A stretch of 64,000 bases of DNA. Source: Dickeya dianthicola NCPPB 453. GTDB taxonomy: Bacteria > Pseudomonadota > Gammaproteobacteria > Enterobacterales > Enterobacteriaceae. Numbering within the stretch: the stretch's first letter is position 1; each line of letters starts with the position of its first letter. This document shows, piece by piece, positions 18,917-29,347 of the stretch. The stretch is from assembly GCF_000365305.1 (NCBI RefSeq), contig NZ_CM001841.1, positions 1,233,653 through 1,297,652 on the forward strand, given 5' to 3'. The notes beneath the pieces are model-generated. The model did not search any database and was not told the DNA's origin. It was given only the letters and a program-made list of their open reading frames with translations. The translations under genes and the position numbers were made by a program.

Positions 18917-20146
18917 CTAAACTTGCTGATTTTCAAGCAGACGCTGCAGTAATACGCCATTCAGCATCGCGCGTTTCACCAGCGCAAAAGCGCCGATGGC
19001 GGATAAGTGCTGCAGTTCGGCGACCACTACCGGCAGGTTTTGCCGAAAGTCTTTCAGCACCTGTGCGTTGATACAGCGCTGAATGGCGGGCAGCAGAATC
19101 TTGTCCGCGACGGTAATTTCACCGGCGATGACCACCCGTTGCGGATTGAACAGGTTGACGGCAATCGAAATGGCTTTGCCCAGATGTTGCCCGGCGGCCT
19201 CAATCAGTTCACGGGCGAGAAGGTCGCCCCGGTTGGCGGCTTTGCAAATAGCGGCTATCTGGCAGTCATCCAGCGTCAGCTTGCTGGGAAATTCCTGTTG
19301 CAGTAAATGGCGCGCCCGCTGCTCCAGCGCGCCGTTCGACGCCACGGTCTCCAGACAACCAAAGTTGCCGCAGTGGCAGCGGTCGCCCAACGGGTCGATC
19401 TGGATATGGCCGATTTCCCCGACATTACCGTTGCTGCCAAGAAAGATTTTGCCGTTGACCAGAATGCCGGCGCCCACGCCGCGGTGAACCCGCACCAGTA
19501 GCGAGTCCTGACAATCACGGGTCGCGCCGAAATAATGCTCGGCCAGCGCCAGACTGCGAATATCGTGGCCGACAAAACTATGTACCTTGAAATGCCGTTC
19601 GAGATTATCCACCAGCGGCCAGTTGTCCACGCTGATGTGCGGCATATAACGCACCACGCCGGCGCCAGGGTCGACCAGCCCCGGCAGCACCACTGAAATG
19701 GCGATCAGCTCGCGAATACGGCGTTGGTGACGGGCGATGAACTGGTCAATAACCCTGAACAGCGCGCTTTCCAGCGTGTCCTGGGTGTTTTCCGGCAGGT
19801 TGCGGTGCTCTTCCTCCAGCTGTTTTCCCTGTAGGTCGTATAAGGCGAGGGTGGCGTCGTGACGGCCAAGCCGCACCGCGACGGTATGAAACGGCCGCGT
19901 TTCGGAAATGATGGAAATGGCGCGACGCCCGCCGGTCGACGCTTGCTGATCCACTTCTTTGATCAGGCCGCGTTCCAGCAACTGGCGGGTAATTTTGGTG
20001 ACGCTGGCGGGAGCGAGCTGGCTTTGCTCTGAAATCTGAATCCGGGAGATGGGGCCTTGCTGGTCAATCAGGCGGTACACGACCGCACTGTTGAGTTGTT
20101 TGACCAGATCAATGTTCCCAATCTGGGTTTGTCCGCCTGTGGTCAT
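18917..20146 (-). CDS. nagC: NagC, ROK-family repressor of amino-sugar genes
   Basis: NagC represses nag genes and activates glmUS; GlcNAc-6-phosphate is its inducer. The 409-residue protein has an N-terminal winged helix-turn-helix (about residues 15-75, QSQLAPASVTKITRQLLERGLI). A ROK sugar-binding domain follows, with the zinc-site motif HCGNFGCLET and GNVGEIGHIQIDPLG. It is last in the leftward nagB-nagA-nagC operon, 30 bp after nagA, and is expected to autoregulate through operators in the nagB-nagE interval. Confidence 0.97.
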   Translation of the reverse strand: MTTGGQTQIGNIDLVKQLNSAVVYRLIDQQGPISRIQISEQSQLAPASVTKITRQLLERGLIKEVDQQASTGGRRAISIISETRPFHTVAVRLGRHDATLALYDLQGKQLEEEHRNLPENTQDTLESALFRVIDQFIARHQRRIRELIAISVVLPGLVDPGAGVVRYMPHISVDNWPLVDNLERHFKVHSFVGHDIRSLALAEHYFGATRDCQDSLLVRVHRGVGAGILVNGKIFLGSNGNVGEIGHIQIDPLGDRCHCGNFGCLETVASNGALEQRARHLLQQEFPSKLTLDDCQIAAICKAANRGDLLARELIEAAGQHLGKAISIAVNLFNPQRVVIAGEITVADKILLPAIQRCINAQVLKDFRQNLPVVVAELQHLSAIGAFALVKRAMLNGVLLQRLLENQQV

Positions 20147-20176
20147 GACGCGTTACTCGTATCGATACAATACGTT

Positions 20177-21328
20177 TTACTGTTTATGAAAGACTTCTTC
20201 ACCATTCACAAACGTATTGAGGATGTCAAAATCGCGGGTCAATACCGTCAGGTTAGCCACGTGGCCCGTCTCGATGCTTCCCAGTCGGTGGTCTTCTCTG
20301 ATGGCTCTCGCCGGGTAGAGCGTCGCCATTCTTAGCGCCTCATCCAGAGCGATACCCGCGTGTTCTACGCAATTGCGCACCGCATCGATCATGGTAAGCG
20401 CCGAACCGCTCAGGGTGCCGTGCTCATCCACGCAAATGCCGTCGCGGTAGTATATGGTTTTACCGGCAAATGTGAACCGGTCGATGTCAGCGCCGGCCGG
20501 TGCCGTGGCGTCGGTGACCAGCACCAGTTTGTCGCCCTTGATGCGTTTGCTGTTGCGGATGTTGGCCCAACTGACATGGTGGCCGTCGGCGATGATGCCG
20601 CAGTAGACTTCCGGCGCGTCATAGATGGCGCCGACCAGACCGGGTTCGCGCCCGGCAACGCCCGGCATGGCGTTGAACAGGTGAGTGGCAAAGCGGATAC
20701 CAGCGGCAAAACCTTGTTTGGCCTGTTCCCAGGTGGCGTTGGAGTGACCGGCGGACACCACGATACCCGCGGCGGCCAGTTGCCGGATGACCGCTGCCGA
20801 CACCATTTCCGGCGCCAGGGTGATTTTGCTGATTACATCGGCGTTATCGCACAGGTAATTGAGCGATGACTCGTCCGGCTGGCGGATAAAGGCGGCGTCA
20901 TGGGTGCCTTTTTTCACCGGATTGAGCCAGGGGCCCTCCAGATGCAGGCCCAGCGCCTGATGGCGATGCTGGGCGAGCCAGGCGCGCATCACGCCGATGC
21001 TGTGACGCATGAATTCGTCGGAGGAAGTGATTAGCGTCGGCAAAAAGCTGGTACAGCCGGATTTTTCGTTGGCCTTCTGCATGGTTTCCAGTGTTTTGAC
21101 GGACAAGCTGCTCAGTGCGTCGTTGAATTGGACGCCGCCGCAGCCGTTCAATTGCAGGTCGATAAAGCCAGGGGCCAGTAATGCGCCGGCGAGATCGCGC
21201 CGGGGTAGGTCGTCAGGCAGTTCGCGTGTCGGGCAGACCGCCTCGATCACTCCGTCGGCAACGACGACCGCATGGCCGTCAAGGATCTGGTGGCCGGTAA
21301 AAATACGGCCGTTGGTTAAAGCGTACAT
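20177..21328 (-). CDS. nagA: N-acetylglucosamine-6-phosphate deacetylase
   Basis: NagA removes the acetyl group from GlcNAc-6-P to give glucosamine-6-P, the substrate of NagB. The 383-residue amidohydrolase-fold protein shows [19 protein letters not shown], the metal ligand region HLEGPWLNP, the histidines in SAGHSNATW and THLFNAMP, and the catalytic aspartate in VTDATAPAG. It lies 22 bp after nagB and before nagC. Length and motifs match the E. coli enzyme (382 residues). Confidence 0.97.
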   Translation of the reverse strand: MYALTNGRIFTGHQILDGHAVVVADGVIEAVCPTRELPDDLPRRDLAGALLAPGFIDLQLNGCGGVQFNDALSSLSVKTLETMQKANEKSGCTSFLPTLITSSDEFMRHSIGVMRAWLAQHRHQALGLHLEGPWLNPVKKGTHDAAFIRQPDESSLNYLCDNADVISKITLAPEMVSAAVIRQLAAAGIVVSAGHSNATWEQAKQGFAAGIRFATHLFNAMPGVAGREPGLVGAIYDAPEVYCGIIADGHHVSWANIRNSKRIKGDKLVLVTDATAPAGADIDRFTFAGKTIYYRDGICVDEHGTLSGSALTMIDAVRNCVEHAGIALDEALRMATLYPARAIREDHRLGSIETGHVANLTVLTRDFDILNTFVNGEEVFHKQ

Positions 21329-21350
21329 CTATAAGCTCCTGACTCACCGA

Positions 21351-22151
21351 TTACAGATTTTTGAGATTTTCAGCTTCCAGCTCGCGGAAATATTTCACGG
21401 TTTTCACTTTCAGCTCCATCGTGGACGGTTCGTCACACACCATCAGCGCTCTGGCGTGCAACTGCAGACAACTGATGGTCCACATGTGGTTAACGTTGCC
21501 TTCAACGGCAGCCTGAAGCGCTTGCGCCTTGTGGCGGCCGCTGACCAAAATCATCACTTCTTCCGCATCCAGCAACGTACCGACACCCACCGTCAGGGCA
21601 TATTTAGGCACCTGGCTGACGTCGCCGCCAAAGAAACGGGAATTGGCGAGGCGAGTCTCTTCCGTCAGGGTCTTGATACGTGTGCGGGACACCAGAGAAG
21701 ACGCCGGTTCGTTAAAAGCGATGTGGCCATCATTGCCGACGCCGCCCATGAACAGATGAATCTTGCCGTAAGACTTGATTTTTTCTTCATAACGCTGACA
21801 CTCGGCGGCGATATCTTCCGCGTTGCCATTCAACAGGTTAATGTTTCCTTCTGGAATATCAACGTGATTGAAAAAATTCTGGTACATGAAGGTGCGGTAG
21901 CTTTCCGGATGGTGCGCCGGCAGCCCGACGTATTCATCCATATTAAAGGTGACGACATGTTTGAAGCTGACCTGGCCGGCATGGTACAGCGCAATCAGCG
22001 CTTTGTAGGCTTCCAGCGGCGAACTGCCGGTCGGCAGGCCGAGCACGAATGGGCGCTCCACCGTCGGGTTGAAGGCCTTAATGCGCTCGGCGATATAGCG
22101 GGCGGCCCATTTGCCAACCTCGGCGGGGGTCGTTAGCGGAATCAGTCTCAT
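21351..22151 (-). CDS. nagB: glucosamine-6-phosphate deaminase
   Basis: NagB converts glucosamine-6-P to fructose-6-P and ammonia, feeding amino sugars into glycolysis. The 266-residue hexameric enzyme has the catalytic Asp72 in [10 protein letters not shown] and the general-base loop [16 protein letters not shown]. The allosteric N-terminus starts MRLIPL. The start at 22151 matches the family; a six-residue in-frame extension was rejected. It is the first gene of nagBAC, divergent from nagE, with the shared control region between them. Confidence 0.97.
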   Translation of the reverse strand: MRLIPLTTPAEVGKWAARYIAERIKAFNPTVERPFVLGLPTGSSPLEAYKALIALYHAGQVSFKHVVTFNMDEYVGLPAHHPESYRTFMYQNFFNHVDIPEGNINLLNGNAEDIAAECQRYEEKIKSYGKIHLFMGGVGNDGHIAFNEPASSLVSRTRIKTLTEETRLANSRFFGGDVSQVPKYALTVGVGTLLDAEEVMILVSGRHKAQALQAAVEGNVNHMWTISCLQLHARALMVCDEPSTMELKVKTVKYFRELEAENLKNL

Positions 22152-22488
22152 GGGGCTCTCCTCAAGCAATCGGTTCGCGAAGGCAATTATTCATCGGGAA
22201 ACGCAGTCATATAGAATGGCCGTCAGGTAATATGCCCGCACGGCGTTTCGGAATTTATCTGGGGTTAGTGTAGCGCGTTTTTTTTAGCCTTAAAATAAGT
22301 TGTATTAATGTCACGTCATAAACTTTTTGTATGTGCTTTCATGGTGAAAAATATTACATAATCACTGTTATTAATTTGCGTAACGAATTATTTTTTTTGG
22401 CACTTTGACCAAGCCCACATGGTTGGCGGGTGATTTTATAATAAGGCTGACAGACATTTTTTTGCCCGTAAGGGAAAGAGAGGGGAAG
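22152..22488. promoter_or_regulatory. divergent nagB-nagE control region
   Basis: This 337-bp A/T-rich interval separates nagBAC from nagE and must carry both promoters. One candidate NagC operator is at 22371-22392. A second site, expected for DNA looping as in E. coli, is not certain; the A/T-rich stretch at 22288-22312 is a weak candidate. No gene is present. Confidence 0.6.
22371..22392. promoter_or_regulatory. candidate NagC operator
   Basis: The near-palindrome TTAATTTGCGTAACGAATTA (followed by TT) has A/T arms and a C/G-containing core like NagC sites. It lies 97 bp upstream of the nagE start. NagC assignment is inference from location and symmetry. Confidence 0.5.
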
Positions 22489-23955
22489 GTGAGTACACTC
22501 GGTTATTTACAAAAAGTAGGCCGCGCCCTGATGGTGCCGGTCGCCACGTTGCCCGCAGCCGCCATCTTGATGGGGGTGGGTTACTGGATTGATCCGATCG
22601 GCTGGGGCAGTGAAAGCGCGCTGGCCGCGCTGCTGATCAAGTCCGGCGCCGCCATTATCGAGCATATGGCGGTGTTGTTTGCGGTCGGCGTCGCCTACGG
22701 TATGTCGAAAGATAAAGACGGGGCGGCGGCGTTGTCCGGCTTTGTCGGCTATCTGGTGTTGACCACGTTGTGCTCGCCTGCGGCGGTGTCGATGATTCAG
22801 CATATCCCGCTGGCGGAGGTGCCGAAGGCGTTTAGCAAGATTGAAAACCAGTTCATCGGTATTCTGGTCGGGGTGATTTCCGCCGAGATCTACAACCGCT
22901 ACGGCCAGATTGAACTGCCCAAGGCGCTTTCTTTCTTCAACGGCCGCCGTCTGGTACCGATTCTGGTTTCGCTGCTGATGATTGTGGTGGCGTTTGTGCT
23001 GATGTACGTCTGGCCGGTTATCTATAACGCGCTGGTTTCTTTTGGCGAACATATTCAGCAAATGGGGTCGGCTGGCGCCGGTATCTATGCCTTCTTTAAC
23101 CGTTTGCTGATCCCGGTGGGGTTGCACCATGCGCTGAACTCAGTGTTCTGGTTTGACGTGGCCGGCATCAACGACATTCCTAACTTCCTCAGCGGGCAGC
23201 AGGCGATCGACGCCGGTAAAGCCATCCCCGGCATTACCGGGCGTTATCAGGCCGGTTTCTTCCCGATCATGATGTTCGGTTTGCCGGGGGCGGCGCTGGC
23301 GATTTATCACTGCGCCCGTCCGGAAAACCGTAGCCGGGTGGCGGGGATCATGGTGGCGGCGGCGTTGGCGGCCTTCTTCACCGGTATTACCGAACCGCTG
23401 GAATTCTCCTTCATGTTTGTGGCGCCGGTGCTGTATGTGCTGCATGCCGTGCTGACCGGGATTTCGGTATTTATCGCCGCCAGCATGCACTGGATTGCCG
23501 GTTTTGGTTTCAGCGCCGGTTTGGTGGATATGGTACTCTCTACACGTAACCCGCTGGCGACGCACTGGTACATGTTGCTGCTTCAGGGCGCCGTGTTCTT
23601 CGTCATCTATTATGGGGTGTTCCGTTTCACCATCACCCGCTTTAACCTGATGACGCCGGGGCGTGAAGCCGCCGTGACGCAGACCGTATCCGAGAGTGCT
23701 CCCGCCGGCAACAGCCAGTCGATGGCGCGAGGCTACCTGCAGGCTATCGGCGGCAAGGATAATTTGACCGGAATTGATGCCTGCATTACCCGCTTGCGCC
23801 TGAGCGTGAAGGATTCCAACCTGGTGGATGAATCCGCCGCGCGTAACGTGGGGGCGGTCGGCGTCATCCGTCTCAACAAGCAAAGCGTGCAGATTGTGGT
23901 TGGCACGCAGGCGGAAAATATCGCGGCGGCGTTACGCGAGGTGTCGCAGGAATAA
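22489..23955 (+). CDS. nagE: N-acetylglucosamine PTS transporter, EIICB only
   Basis: This permease imports and phosphorylates GlcNAc through the phosphotransferase system. The start is a GTG (22489-22491) with GAGGGG immediately upstream, giving 488 residues. The EIIC membrane domain (about 1-380, with [19 protein letters not shown] and [10 protein letters not shown]-type loop) is followed by an EIIB domain whose phosphorylated cysteine is in [11 protein letters not shown]. The frame stops there naturally (VSQE). The E. coli NagE (648 residues) has an additional EIIA domain that is absent, so EIIA must be supplied in trans, most likely by Crr. It is divergent from nagB and followed by a terminator. 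Confidence 0.92.
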   Translation: MSTLGYLQKVGRALMVPVATLPAAAILMGVGYWIDPIGWGSESALAALLIKSGAAIIEHMAVLFAVGVAYGMSKDKDGAAALSGFVGYLVLTTLCSPAAVSMIQHIPLAEVPKAFSKIENQFIGILVGVISAEIYNRYGQIELPKALSFFNGRRLVPILVSLLMIVVAFVLMYVWPVIYNALVSFGEHIQQMGSAGAGIYAFFNRLLIPVGLHHALNSVFWFDVAGINDIPNFLSGQQAIDAGKAIPGITGRYQAGFFPIMMFGLPGAALAIYHCARPENRSRVAGIMVAAALAAFFTGITEPLEFSFMFVAPVLYVLHAVLTGISVFIAASMHWIAGFGFSAGLVDMVLSTRNPLATHWYMLLLQGAVFFVIYYGVFRFTITRFNLMTPGREAAVTQTVSESAPAGNSQSMARGYLQAIGGKDNLTGIDACITRLRLSVKDSNLVDESAARNVGAVGVIRLNKQSVQIVVGTQAENIAAALREVSQE

Positions 23956-23988
23956 TCCGGCGGGCGCCATCGTCGTCAGATGTCGGGA

Positions 23989-24018
23989 AACGGAGCATAC
24001 GTAAACGTACGCTCCGTT
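23989..24018 (+). terminator. Rho-independent terminator of nagE
   Basis: A stem of AACGGAGC/GCTCCGTT extended by TACG/CGTA, with one A-C mismatch and a TAAA loop, is followed by TTTTTTA. It lies 33 bp after the nagE stop. Confidence 0.9.
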
Positions 24019-24119
24019 TTTTTATCTTAAACTTTCGTGAAACAAACGGTTGTTTCCCGGCGTGGCTTGTTGGATCATTAGTGGTTACAGGTTGTTTTTT
24101 CGCATTTGAGGAACCAAGC

Positions 24120-25778
24120 ATGAGTGAGGCTGAAGCCCGCCCAACCAACTTTATTCGCCAGATCATTGATGAAGATCTGGCTGCCGGCAAACACGACCAT
24201 ATTCAGACGCGTTTTCCGCCAGAACCGAACGGCTATCTGCACATTGGCCACGCCAAGTCCATCTGCCTGAACTTCGGCATTGCCGAGGATTACAACGGCA
24301 AGTGCAACCTGCGCTTTGATGACACCAACCCGGTAAAAGAAGATATCGAGTACGTTGAATCCATCAAGTATGACGTCCAGTGGCTGGGCTTTTCCTGGAG
24401 CGGCAACGTTCGCTACTCGTCTGATTATTTTGATCAACTGCACTTTTACGCGATTGAACTGATTAATAAAGGGTTGGCGTATGTCGATGAGTTGACGCCG
24501 GAGCAGATCCGTGAATACCGCGGCACCCTGACCTTGCCGGGTAAAAACAGCCCGTTCCGTGATCGTAGCGTCGAAGAAAACCTGACGCTGTTCGAGAAAA
24601 TGCGCAGCGGCGGTTTCGCCGAAGGCACGGCGTGCCTGCGCGCCAGGATTGACATGGCGTCGCCGTTCATCGTGATGCGCGACCCGGTGCTGTACCGCAT
24701 CAAATTTGCCGAGCACCATCAGACCGGCAACAAATGGTGCATCTACCCGATGTACGACTTCACCCACTGCATTTCCGATGCGCTGGAAGGCATCACCCAT
24801 TCGCTGTGTACGCTGGAGTTTCAGGATAACCGCCGCCTGTATGACTGGGTGCTGGATAATATCTCCATTCCTGCCCACCCGCGGCAGTATGAGTTTTCCC
24901 GCCTGAATCTGGAATATGCGGTGATGTCTAAGCGTAAACTGAACCAACTGGTGAGCGAGAACGTGGTGGAAGGCTGGAACGATCCGCGTATGCCGACTGT
25001 CTCCGGCTTGCGCCGTCGCGGATACACGGCGGCGTCCATCCGTGAATTCTGTCGTCGTATCGGCGTGACCAAGCAGGACAACACCGTGGAAATGGCGGCG
25101 CTGGAATCCTGCATTCGCGACGATCTGAACGAGAATGCGCCGCGTGCGATGGCGGTGCTGGACCCGGTGAAAGTGGTGCTTGAGAACCTGCCGGCAGGGC
25201 ATGAAGAGTGGCTGGCCATGCCCAATCATCCCAATAAACCGGAAATGGGATCGCGCCAGGTGGCGTTCAGCCGCGAGGTGTATATCGATCGCGCTGATTT
25301 CCGCGAAGAAGCCAACAAGCAGTACAAACGTCTGGTGCTGGGCAAAGAAGTGCGCCTGCGTAACGCCTATGTCATTAAGGCCGAGCGCATTGATAAAGAC
25401 GAGCAGGGCGTGATCACCACGATTTACTGCAACTGCGATACGGAAACCCTGAGTAAGGATCCGGCGGACGGCCGCAAGGTGAAAGGCGTGATCCATTGGG
25501 TATCGGCGGCTCATGCGCTGCCGGCGCAGTTCCGTCTGTATGACCGTCTGTTCAGCGTGGCTAACCCTGGCGCGGCGGAGGATTTTCTCTCCACCATCAA
25601 CCCGGACTCACTGGCTGTTGCCCAGGGTTTTGTGGAGGCCAGTCTGGGTCAGGCCGAAGTTGAAAAAGCCTATCAGTTTGAGCGTGAAGGGTATTTCTGC
25701 GCCGATCGCGTTTATTCCAGCGCGAATAATCTGGTGTTCAACCGGACGGTGGGGTTGCGGGACAGTTGGGCGGGTTGA
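24120..25778 (+). CDS. glnS: glutaminyl-tRNA synthetase
   Basis: A class I synthetase that charges tRNA-Gln. The 552-residue product starts [20 protein letters not shown] and has the HIGH motif at residues 41-44 ([15 protein letters not shown]). The catalytic GlnRS-specific region [17 protein letters not shown], the KMSKS-type loop VMSKRKLN and the C-terminal anticodon-binding beta barrels follow. Start choice follows homologs; an upstream in-frame GTG at 24081 was rejected. In E. coli chiPQ separate glnS from fur; here the two are convergent neighbours sharing one terminator. Confidence 0.97.
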   Translation: MSEAEARPTNFIRQIIDEDLAAGKHDHIQTRFPPEPNGYLHIGHAKSICLNFGIAEDYNGKCNLRFDDTNPVKEDIEYVESIKYDVQWLGFSWSGNVRYSSDYFDQLHFYAIELINKGLAYVDELTPEQIREYRGTLTLPGKNSPFRDRSVEENLTLFEKMRSGGFAEGTACLRARIDMASPFIVMRDPVLYRIKFAEHHQTGNKWCIYPMYDFTHCISDALEGITHSLCTLEFQDNRRLYDWVLDNISIPAHPRQYEFSRLNLEYAVMSKRKLNQLVSENVVEGWNDPRMPTVSGLRRRGYTAASIREFCRRIGVTKQDNTVEMAALESCIRDDLNENAPRAMAVLDPVKVVLENLPAGHEEWLAMPNHPNKPEMGSRQVAFSREVYIDRADFREEANKQYKRLVLGKEVRLRNAYVIKAERIDKDEQGVITTIYCNCDTETLSKDPADGRKVKGVIHWVSAAHALPAQFRLYDRLFSVANPGAAEDFLSTINPDSLAVAQGFVEASLGQAEVEKAYQFEREGYFCADRVYSSANNLVFNRTVGLRDSWAG

Positions 25779-25811
25779 CCGCCGCCCGGCTACCGGGAAA
25801 AAGATAAAAAT

Positions 25812-25831
25812 AAAACCGCCGCGGCGGTTTT
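25812..25831. terminator. bidirectional terminator between glnS and fur
   Basis: A self-complementary 20-base element (arms AAAACCGCCG and CGGCGGTTTT) has T-rich tails in both directions (TATTTTTT on the plus strand, TATTTTTATC on the minus). It serves convergent glnS and fur. Confidence 0.9.
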
Positions 25832-25853
25832 ATTTTTTCTCTGCATCGAGTGA

Positions 25854-26300
25854 TTAACGTTCGTTGTGCGCATTGTCGTCTTCACGGCAGTCGCCGCTAT
25901 TGCAATGTCCGTACAAATACAGGCTGTGGTTAGTCAGTTTGATGCCGTGCTTCTCGGAAATCTCACGCTGGCGCGCTTCGATAGACTCGTCGCTGAATTC
26001 AATCACCCGGCCGCAATCCAGACAGATCAGATGATCATGATGGTGCTGCTGCGTGAGTTCGAAAACCGACTTGCCGCCTTCGAAGTTATGACGGGTAACG
26101 ATGCCGGCGTCGTCAAACTGGTTGAGCACACGGTAAACGGTGGCCAGACCAATTTCTTCACCCATATCAATCAGCTTTTTGTATAAGTCTTCCGCGCTGA
26201 CGTGGTGGCATTGAGGATCCTGAAGCACTTCCAGAATTTTCAGTCGTGGAAGCGTGACTTTCAGGCCAGCCTTCTTTAATGCGGTATTGTTGTCAGTCAT
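25854..26300 (-). CDS. fur: ferric uptake regulator Fur
   Basis: Fur is the iron-responsive repressor of siderophore and iron-uptake genes. The 148-residue protein has the N-terminal winged helix (LKVTLPRLKILEVL, ATVYRVLNQFDDAGIV) and the metal-binding dimerisation domain with HHHDH, CLDC and the C-terminal cysteines in GHCNSGDC. It is preceded by a strong promoter at 26386-26414. In E. coli a small coupled ORF (uof) precedes fur; reading the frame that would end at the fur ATGA here gives a stop 15 codons back and no start codon, so that arrangement is not conserved. Confidence 0.98.
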   Translation of the reverse strand: MTDNNTALKKAGLKVTLPRLKILEVLQDPQCHHVSAEDLYKKLIDMGEEIGLATVYRVLNQFDDAGIVTRHNFEGGKSVFELTQQHHHDHLICLDCGRVIEFSDESIEARQREISEKHGIKLTNHSLYLYGHCNSGDCREDDNAHNER

Positions 26301-26644
26301 GCGGATTTAGTCCTGTAACTTGCTTTATCTGGGAGGCTATTAGCCTAGTATCATCGGTCGGCTTAAAAAAGGTCACTGTGTCTCAATTATAGAACCGCAC
26401 CGTCGAAATGAAAACCACGGAACTTTTACAATATGATTCCTGCTAACTCGCTGTATTCAGAGTTGTTCCTTGCGAGAGACGTCTTGCACGCCAAGACAGG
26501 TCAGTAAACGTAACCCAGCTGACCGAGTGGATATTGTACCCTGCCGGAATGAAAAGTTAAAAAAATGTATCACTGATTGTGATAGGTTTTATCTATCTGT
26601 ATAGATATGGCTCTGCATACCGTTGCCTCAGAGCCACAGGTGAA
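26301..26644. other. fldA-fur interval (fur promoter region)
   Basis: This 344-bp interval contains no supported gene. It holds the fur promoter and, just past the fldA stop, an 8-bp stem with TGGCTCTG/CAGAGCCA arms (26608-26636) that has no T tract. A canonical Fur box was not found by eye. Confidence 0.6.
26386..26414 (-). promoter_or_regulatory. sigma-70 promoter of fur
   Basis: Minus-strand TTTTCA (26409-26414) and a perfect TATAAT (26386-26391) are separated by 17 bp. The start would fall about 80 bp upstream of the fur ATG. Confidence 0.65.
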
Positions 26645-27172
26645 TCAGGCCAGCAGTGCTTTCAGGTTCAGCTCTTCGCTGATTTGCTTGACCCAGTTGG
26701 AGACGCGTTCGCTGGTCAGCTCCGGCTGACGATCTTCATCGATGGCCAGACCGATAAAGTGGGTGTCATCCGCCAGACCTTTTGACGCTTCGAAGTAATA
26801 GCCTTCGCTCGGCCAGTGACCGACGATATTGGCGCCGCGCGGTTCGATGATATCGCGAAGGGTGCCCATAGCGTCACAGAAATACTCTGCATAGTCTTCC
26901 TGATCGCCGCAACCGAAGATGGCAACCAGCTTGCCGGCAAAATCAATCTCTTCCAGCGTCGGGAAGAAGTCATCCCAGTCACACTGCGCTTCACCGTAAT
27001 ACCAGGTTGGAATACCCAGCAGCAGAATGTCGAAACGCTCAAGATCTTCTTTGCTGCTTTTGGCAATGTCGTGCAGTTCGGCGACGTCGCTGCCCAGTTG
27101 CTGCTGGATCGTCTTGGCAATGTTTTCGGTATTGCCGGTATCACTGCCAAAAAAAATGCCTATGAGAGCCAT
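26645..27172 (-). CDS. fldA: flavodoxin 1
   Basis: An FMN-containing electron carrier that replaces ferredoxin, activating radical-SAM and other enzymes. The 175-residue protein begins with the FMN phosphate-binding loop FFGSDTGNTENIAKTI. It has the isoalloxazine-stacking segments LGIPTWYYGE and FGCGDQEDYAEYFCDA of long-chain flavodoxins. It is upstream of fur, as in E. coli, but its usual upstream neighbour ybfE is displaced by a divergent chemoreceptor gene. Confidence 0.97.
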   Translation of the reverse strand: MALIGIFFGSDTGNTENIAKTIQQQLGSDVAELHDIAKSSKEDLERFDILLLGIPTWYYGEAQCDWDDFFPTLEEIDFAGKLVAIFGCGDQEDYAEYFCDAMGTLRDIIEPRGANIVGHWPSEGYYFEASKGLADDTHFIGLAIDEDRQPELTSERVSNWVKQISEELNLKALLA

Positions 27173-27590
27173 AGATAAAATAACCTCTTGATTCTTAAGG
27201 GTATGGTGCTTGTGTCACCCACGATCCGCTAATGATAACAGACACTGTCTGACGGATAAACGTGTATCTGTTGCCATGCCGTGAAATGACGTAGAAGCGA
27301 TTATTTGGTTATTTTTTAGTCACTCCCTTAATGTTTTTTTAATTTTTTTAAAATACGATATTCATACAGATAACTGAAAATACATATAATTGGTTAAGTA
27401 TCTAATTTTTATTAGCTTTTAAACGACATAAAATACTAAACATTCCTATAGTTTTGACGATGACAGAGCATGGTGCTTTTATTAAATGTAAATGTTCAGC
27501 AATGTTTCTTACAGAACGAGAGAGTTTCTCATCGCATAACTCAAAACAAGCCTTACCTCTTCGACCAATAGCTCATTTATGGAGTCAACT
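27173..27590. other. A/T-rich divergent interval between fldA and the chemoreceptor gene
   Basis: No gene is supported in these 418 bp. The stretch 27300-27480 is strikingly A/T-rich against its GC-rich surroundings. A small palindrome (CAGACA/TGTCTG at 27240-27252) lies in the fldA upstream region. I looked for a flagellar sigma-28 promoter for the chemoreceptor and saw none that fits well. Confidence 0.55.
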
Positions 27591-29279
27591 ATGCAATTCC
27601 TAAAAAATATTGCCATTCGCACCGCCATGCTATGGGTGCTTGGCATCTTCTGTGCGTTATGGATTGCGGTTTCGGTCTACACCATGTATTCGTTCCGAAC
27701 CATGAACGAAACGTCCAAAACCAGTGCGTTGCTGGTCAACAATATGAATTTGGTCAACACCGGTAACGACCAGTATTTCCGCATGGTGACCCGATTGGCG
27801 CGTGCGATTGACTATCGTCAGAGCGGCGATAACCAAAAAGCGGACGAACAGCAAAAATCATCACAAGCCGCGTTGGATTTACTGAAATCCAATCTGGAGG
27901 CATTCAAGAAGATTGATCATGCCGGCATGTCGCCGGAATTGGTTGACGCGGTGATCCGCGACTGGGGCAATCTGATTACCCAGGGTGTCGATCCTATGTT
28001 CCAGCGTGCGGCGGATAAAAAATTCGATGATTATGACAAATTCGCCAAAGATATCGTGCCGGCCTTCAGCCGCCAGTTCAACGTCTCTTTCACCAACTTT
28101 AATAAGGCGGGGTCGACGATGTTCGTCGATGCCGGCAATCGACTGGAGAGTATCACGGGCGTCGGCCAGAATATTTTGCTGGCGGGGTTGGCCGCCGGTT
28201 TGCTGATGCTGTTCCTGACTGATCGCTATCTGGTCGCTTATCTGACTCGCCCGCTTAACGATCTGCGTGAGCATTTTCAGGCAATTGCCGTCGGCCGCCT
28301 GGGGAAACCGATTTTGGATTTCGGCAACAACTGCGTGGGCAAGCTGTTCCCGCTGTTGCGCGATATGCAAACCAGTCTGGCCAATACCGTCAGCACGATT
28401 CGTACCAGTGCGGACTCCATTTATCAGGGCGTATCGGAAATCGCTTCCGGCAACAACGACCTGGCAGCCCGCACCGAGTCACAGGCGGCGGCGTTGGAAG
28501 AAAGCGCCGCCAGTATGGAACAGCTGACATCAACGGTAAAACAGAACGCTGAAAACGCCAGCCACGCCAGCCAACTGGCCCGTCAGGCTTCCACCACCGC
28601 CAGCAAGGGCGGGAATTTGGTCGATGATGTGGTGACAACTATGGCGGAAATCTCCGGCAGCTCGAAGAAAATCGCCGAGATCACCAGCGTAATCAACGGC
28701 ATTGCTTTCCAGACCAACATTCTGGCGTTGAACGCGGCGGTGGAAGCGGCCCGCGCCGGTGAACAAGGGCGGGGTTTTGCGGTGGTGGCCGGCGAGGTAA
28801 GAAGTTTGGCTCAGCGCAGTGCGCAGGCGGCTAAAGAGATCGAACACCTGATTGCCGAGTCGGTACGCTGTGTGGATAACGGGTCGACGCTGGTGGCTGA
28901 TGCAGGCAGCACCATGAGCGAGATCGTGACCGCAGTAACCAACGTCACCGATATTATGACGGAAATCGCCACCGCGTCGGATGAACAGAGTAAAGGTATC
29001 GCTCAGGCCGGCCAGGCGATCACGGAAATGGATAGCGTGACTCAGCAGAACGCTGCGCTGGTGCAGGAAGCCTCAGCGGCAACCCGTTCGCTGGAAGAGC
29101 AGGCGATGGTGCTGACCGAAGCGGTATCGGTGTTCCGGCTGACGGAAGATCAAGCGGCCGGTCTGCCGCCGAAACGTAACAGTCAGGCGCCGCTCAACGC
29201 GGTGGCGGCTCCCGCCAAAGCCCTGCCGGCGGCTACGACTGGCGGTAAAAAGGGCAACGATAACTGGGAAACGTTCTGA
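27591..29279 (+). CDS. methyl-accepting chemotaxis protein (Tar-type ligand domain)
   Basis: An inner-membrane chemoreceptor of 562 residues. The ATG at 27591 is chosen because GGAG lies 6 bases upstream; an ATG four codons earlier has none. A membrane segment (about residues 8-32) is followed by a periplasmic four-helix domain (about 33-185) of the TarH type, a second membrane segment (about 190-212), a HAMP domain, and methylation helices flanking the hairpin signature [20 protein letters not shown]. The C-terminus ends in NWETF, the pentapeptide that recruits CheR and CheB. It is a stand-alone gene between fldA and ybfE, a junction intact in E. coli. The ligand is unknown. Confidence 0.95.
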   Translation: MQFLKNIAIRTAMLWVLGIFCALWIAVSVYTMYSFRTMNETSKTSALLVNNMNLVNTGNDQYFRMVTRLARAIDYRQSGDNQKADEQQKSSQAALDLLKSNLEAFKKIDHAGMSPELVDAVIRDWGNLITQGVDPMFQRAADKKFDDYDKFAKDIVPAFSRQFNVSFTNFNKAGSTMFVDAGNRLESITGVGQNILLAGLAAGLLMLFLTDRYLVAYLTRPLNDLREHFQAIAVGRLGKPILDFGNNCVGKLFPLLRDMQTSLANTVSTIRTSADSIYQGVSEIASGNNDLAARTESQAAALEESAASMEQLTSTVKQNAENASHASQLARQASTTASKGGNLVDDVVTTMAEISGSSKKIAEITSVINGIAFQTNILALNAAVEAARAGEQGRGFAVVAGEVRSLAQRSAQAAKEIEHLIAESVRCVDNGSTLVADAGSTMSEIVTAVTNVTDIMTEIATASDEQSKGIAQAGQAITEMDSVTQQNAALVQEASAATRSLEEQAMVLTEAVSVFRLTEDQAAGLPPKRNSQAPLNAVAAPAKALPAATTGGKKGNDNWETF

Positions 29280-29347
29280 TGTAGTGGAAACGTCGTTCTA
29301 GTAAGCACGACCGGCGTCAAGGATGACGCCAGTGAGGTTCAGTTTTC

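Noticed and set aside
24078-25514. A 478-codon open frame antisense to glnS
   Set aside because: Shadow of glnS with the same composition bias.
26301-26380. A uof-type small ORF coupled to fur
   Set aside because: In the frame that would end in the fur ATGA there is a TAG only 15 codons upstream and no start codon after it.
26608-26636. A terminator after fldA
   Set aside because: The 8-bp stem has a 13-base loop and no T tract, so readthrough to fur cannot be excluded.
27300-27590. A flagellar sigma-28 promoter for the chemoreceptor gene
   Set aside because: No TAAA-N15-GCCGATAA-like sequence could be found by eye.
29311-29332. A terminator after the chemoreceptor gene
   Set aside because: A GGCGTC/GACGCC stem is present (29313-29330), but the T-rich stretch starts 14 bases later, so it is not a clear intrinsic terminator.
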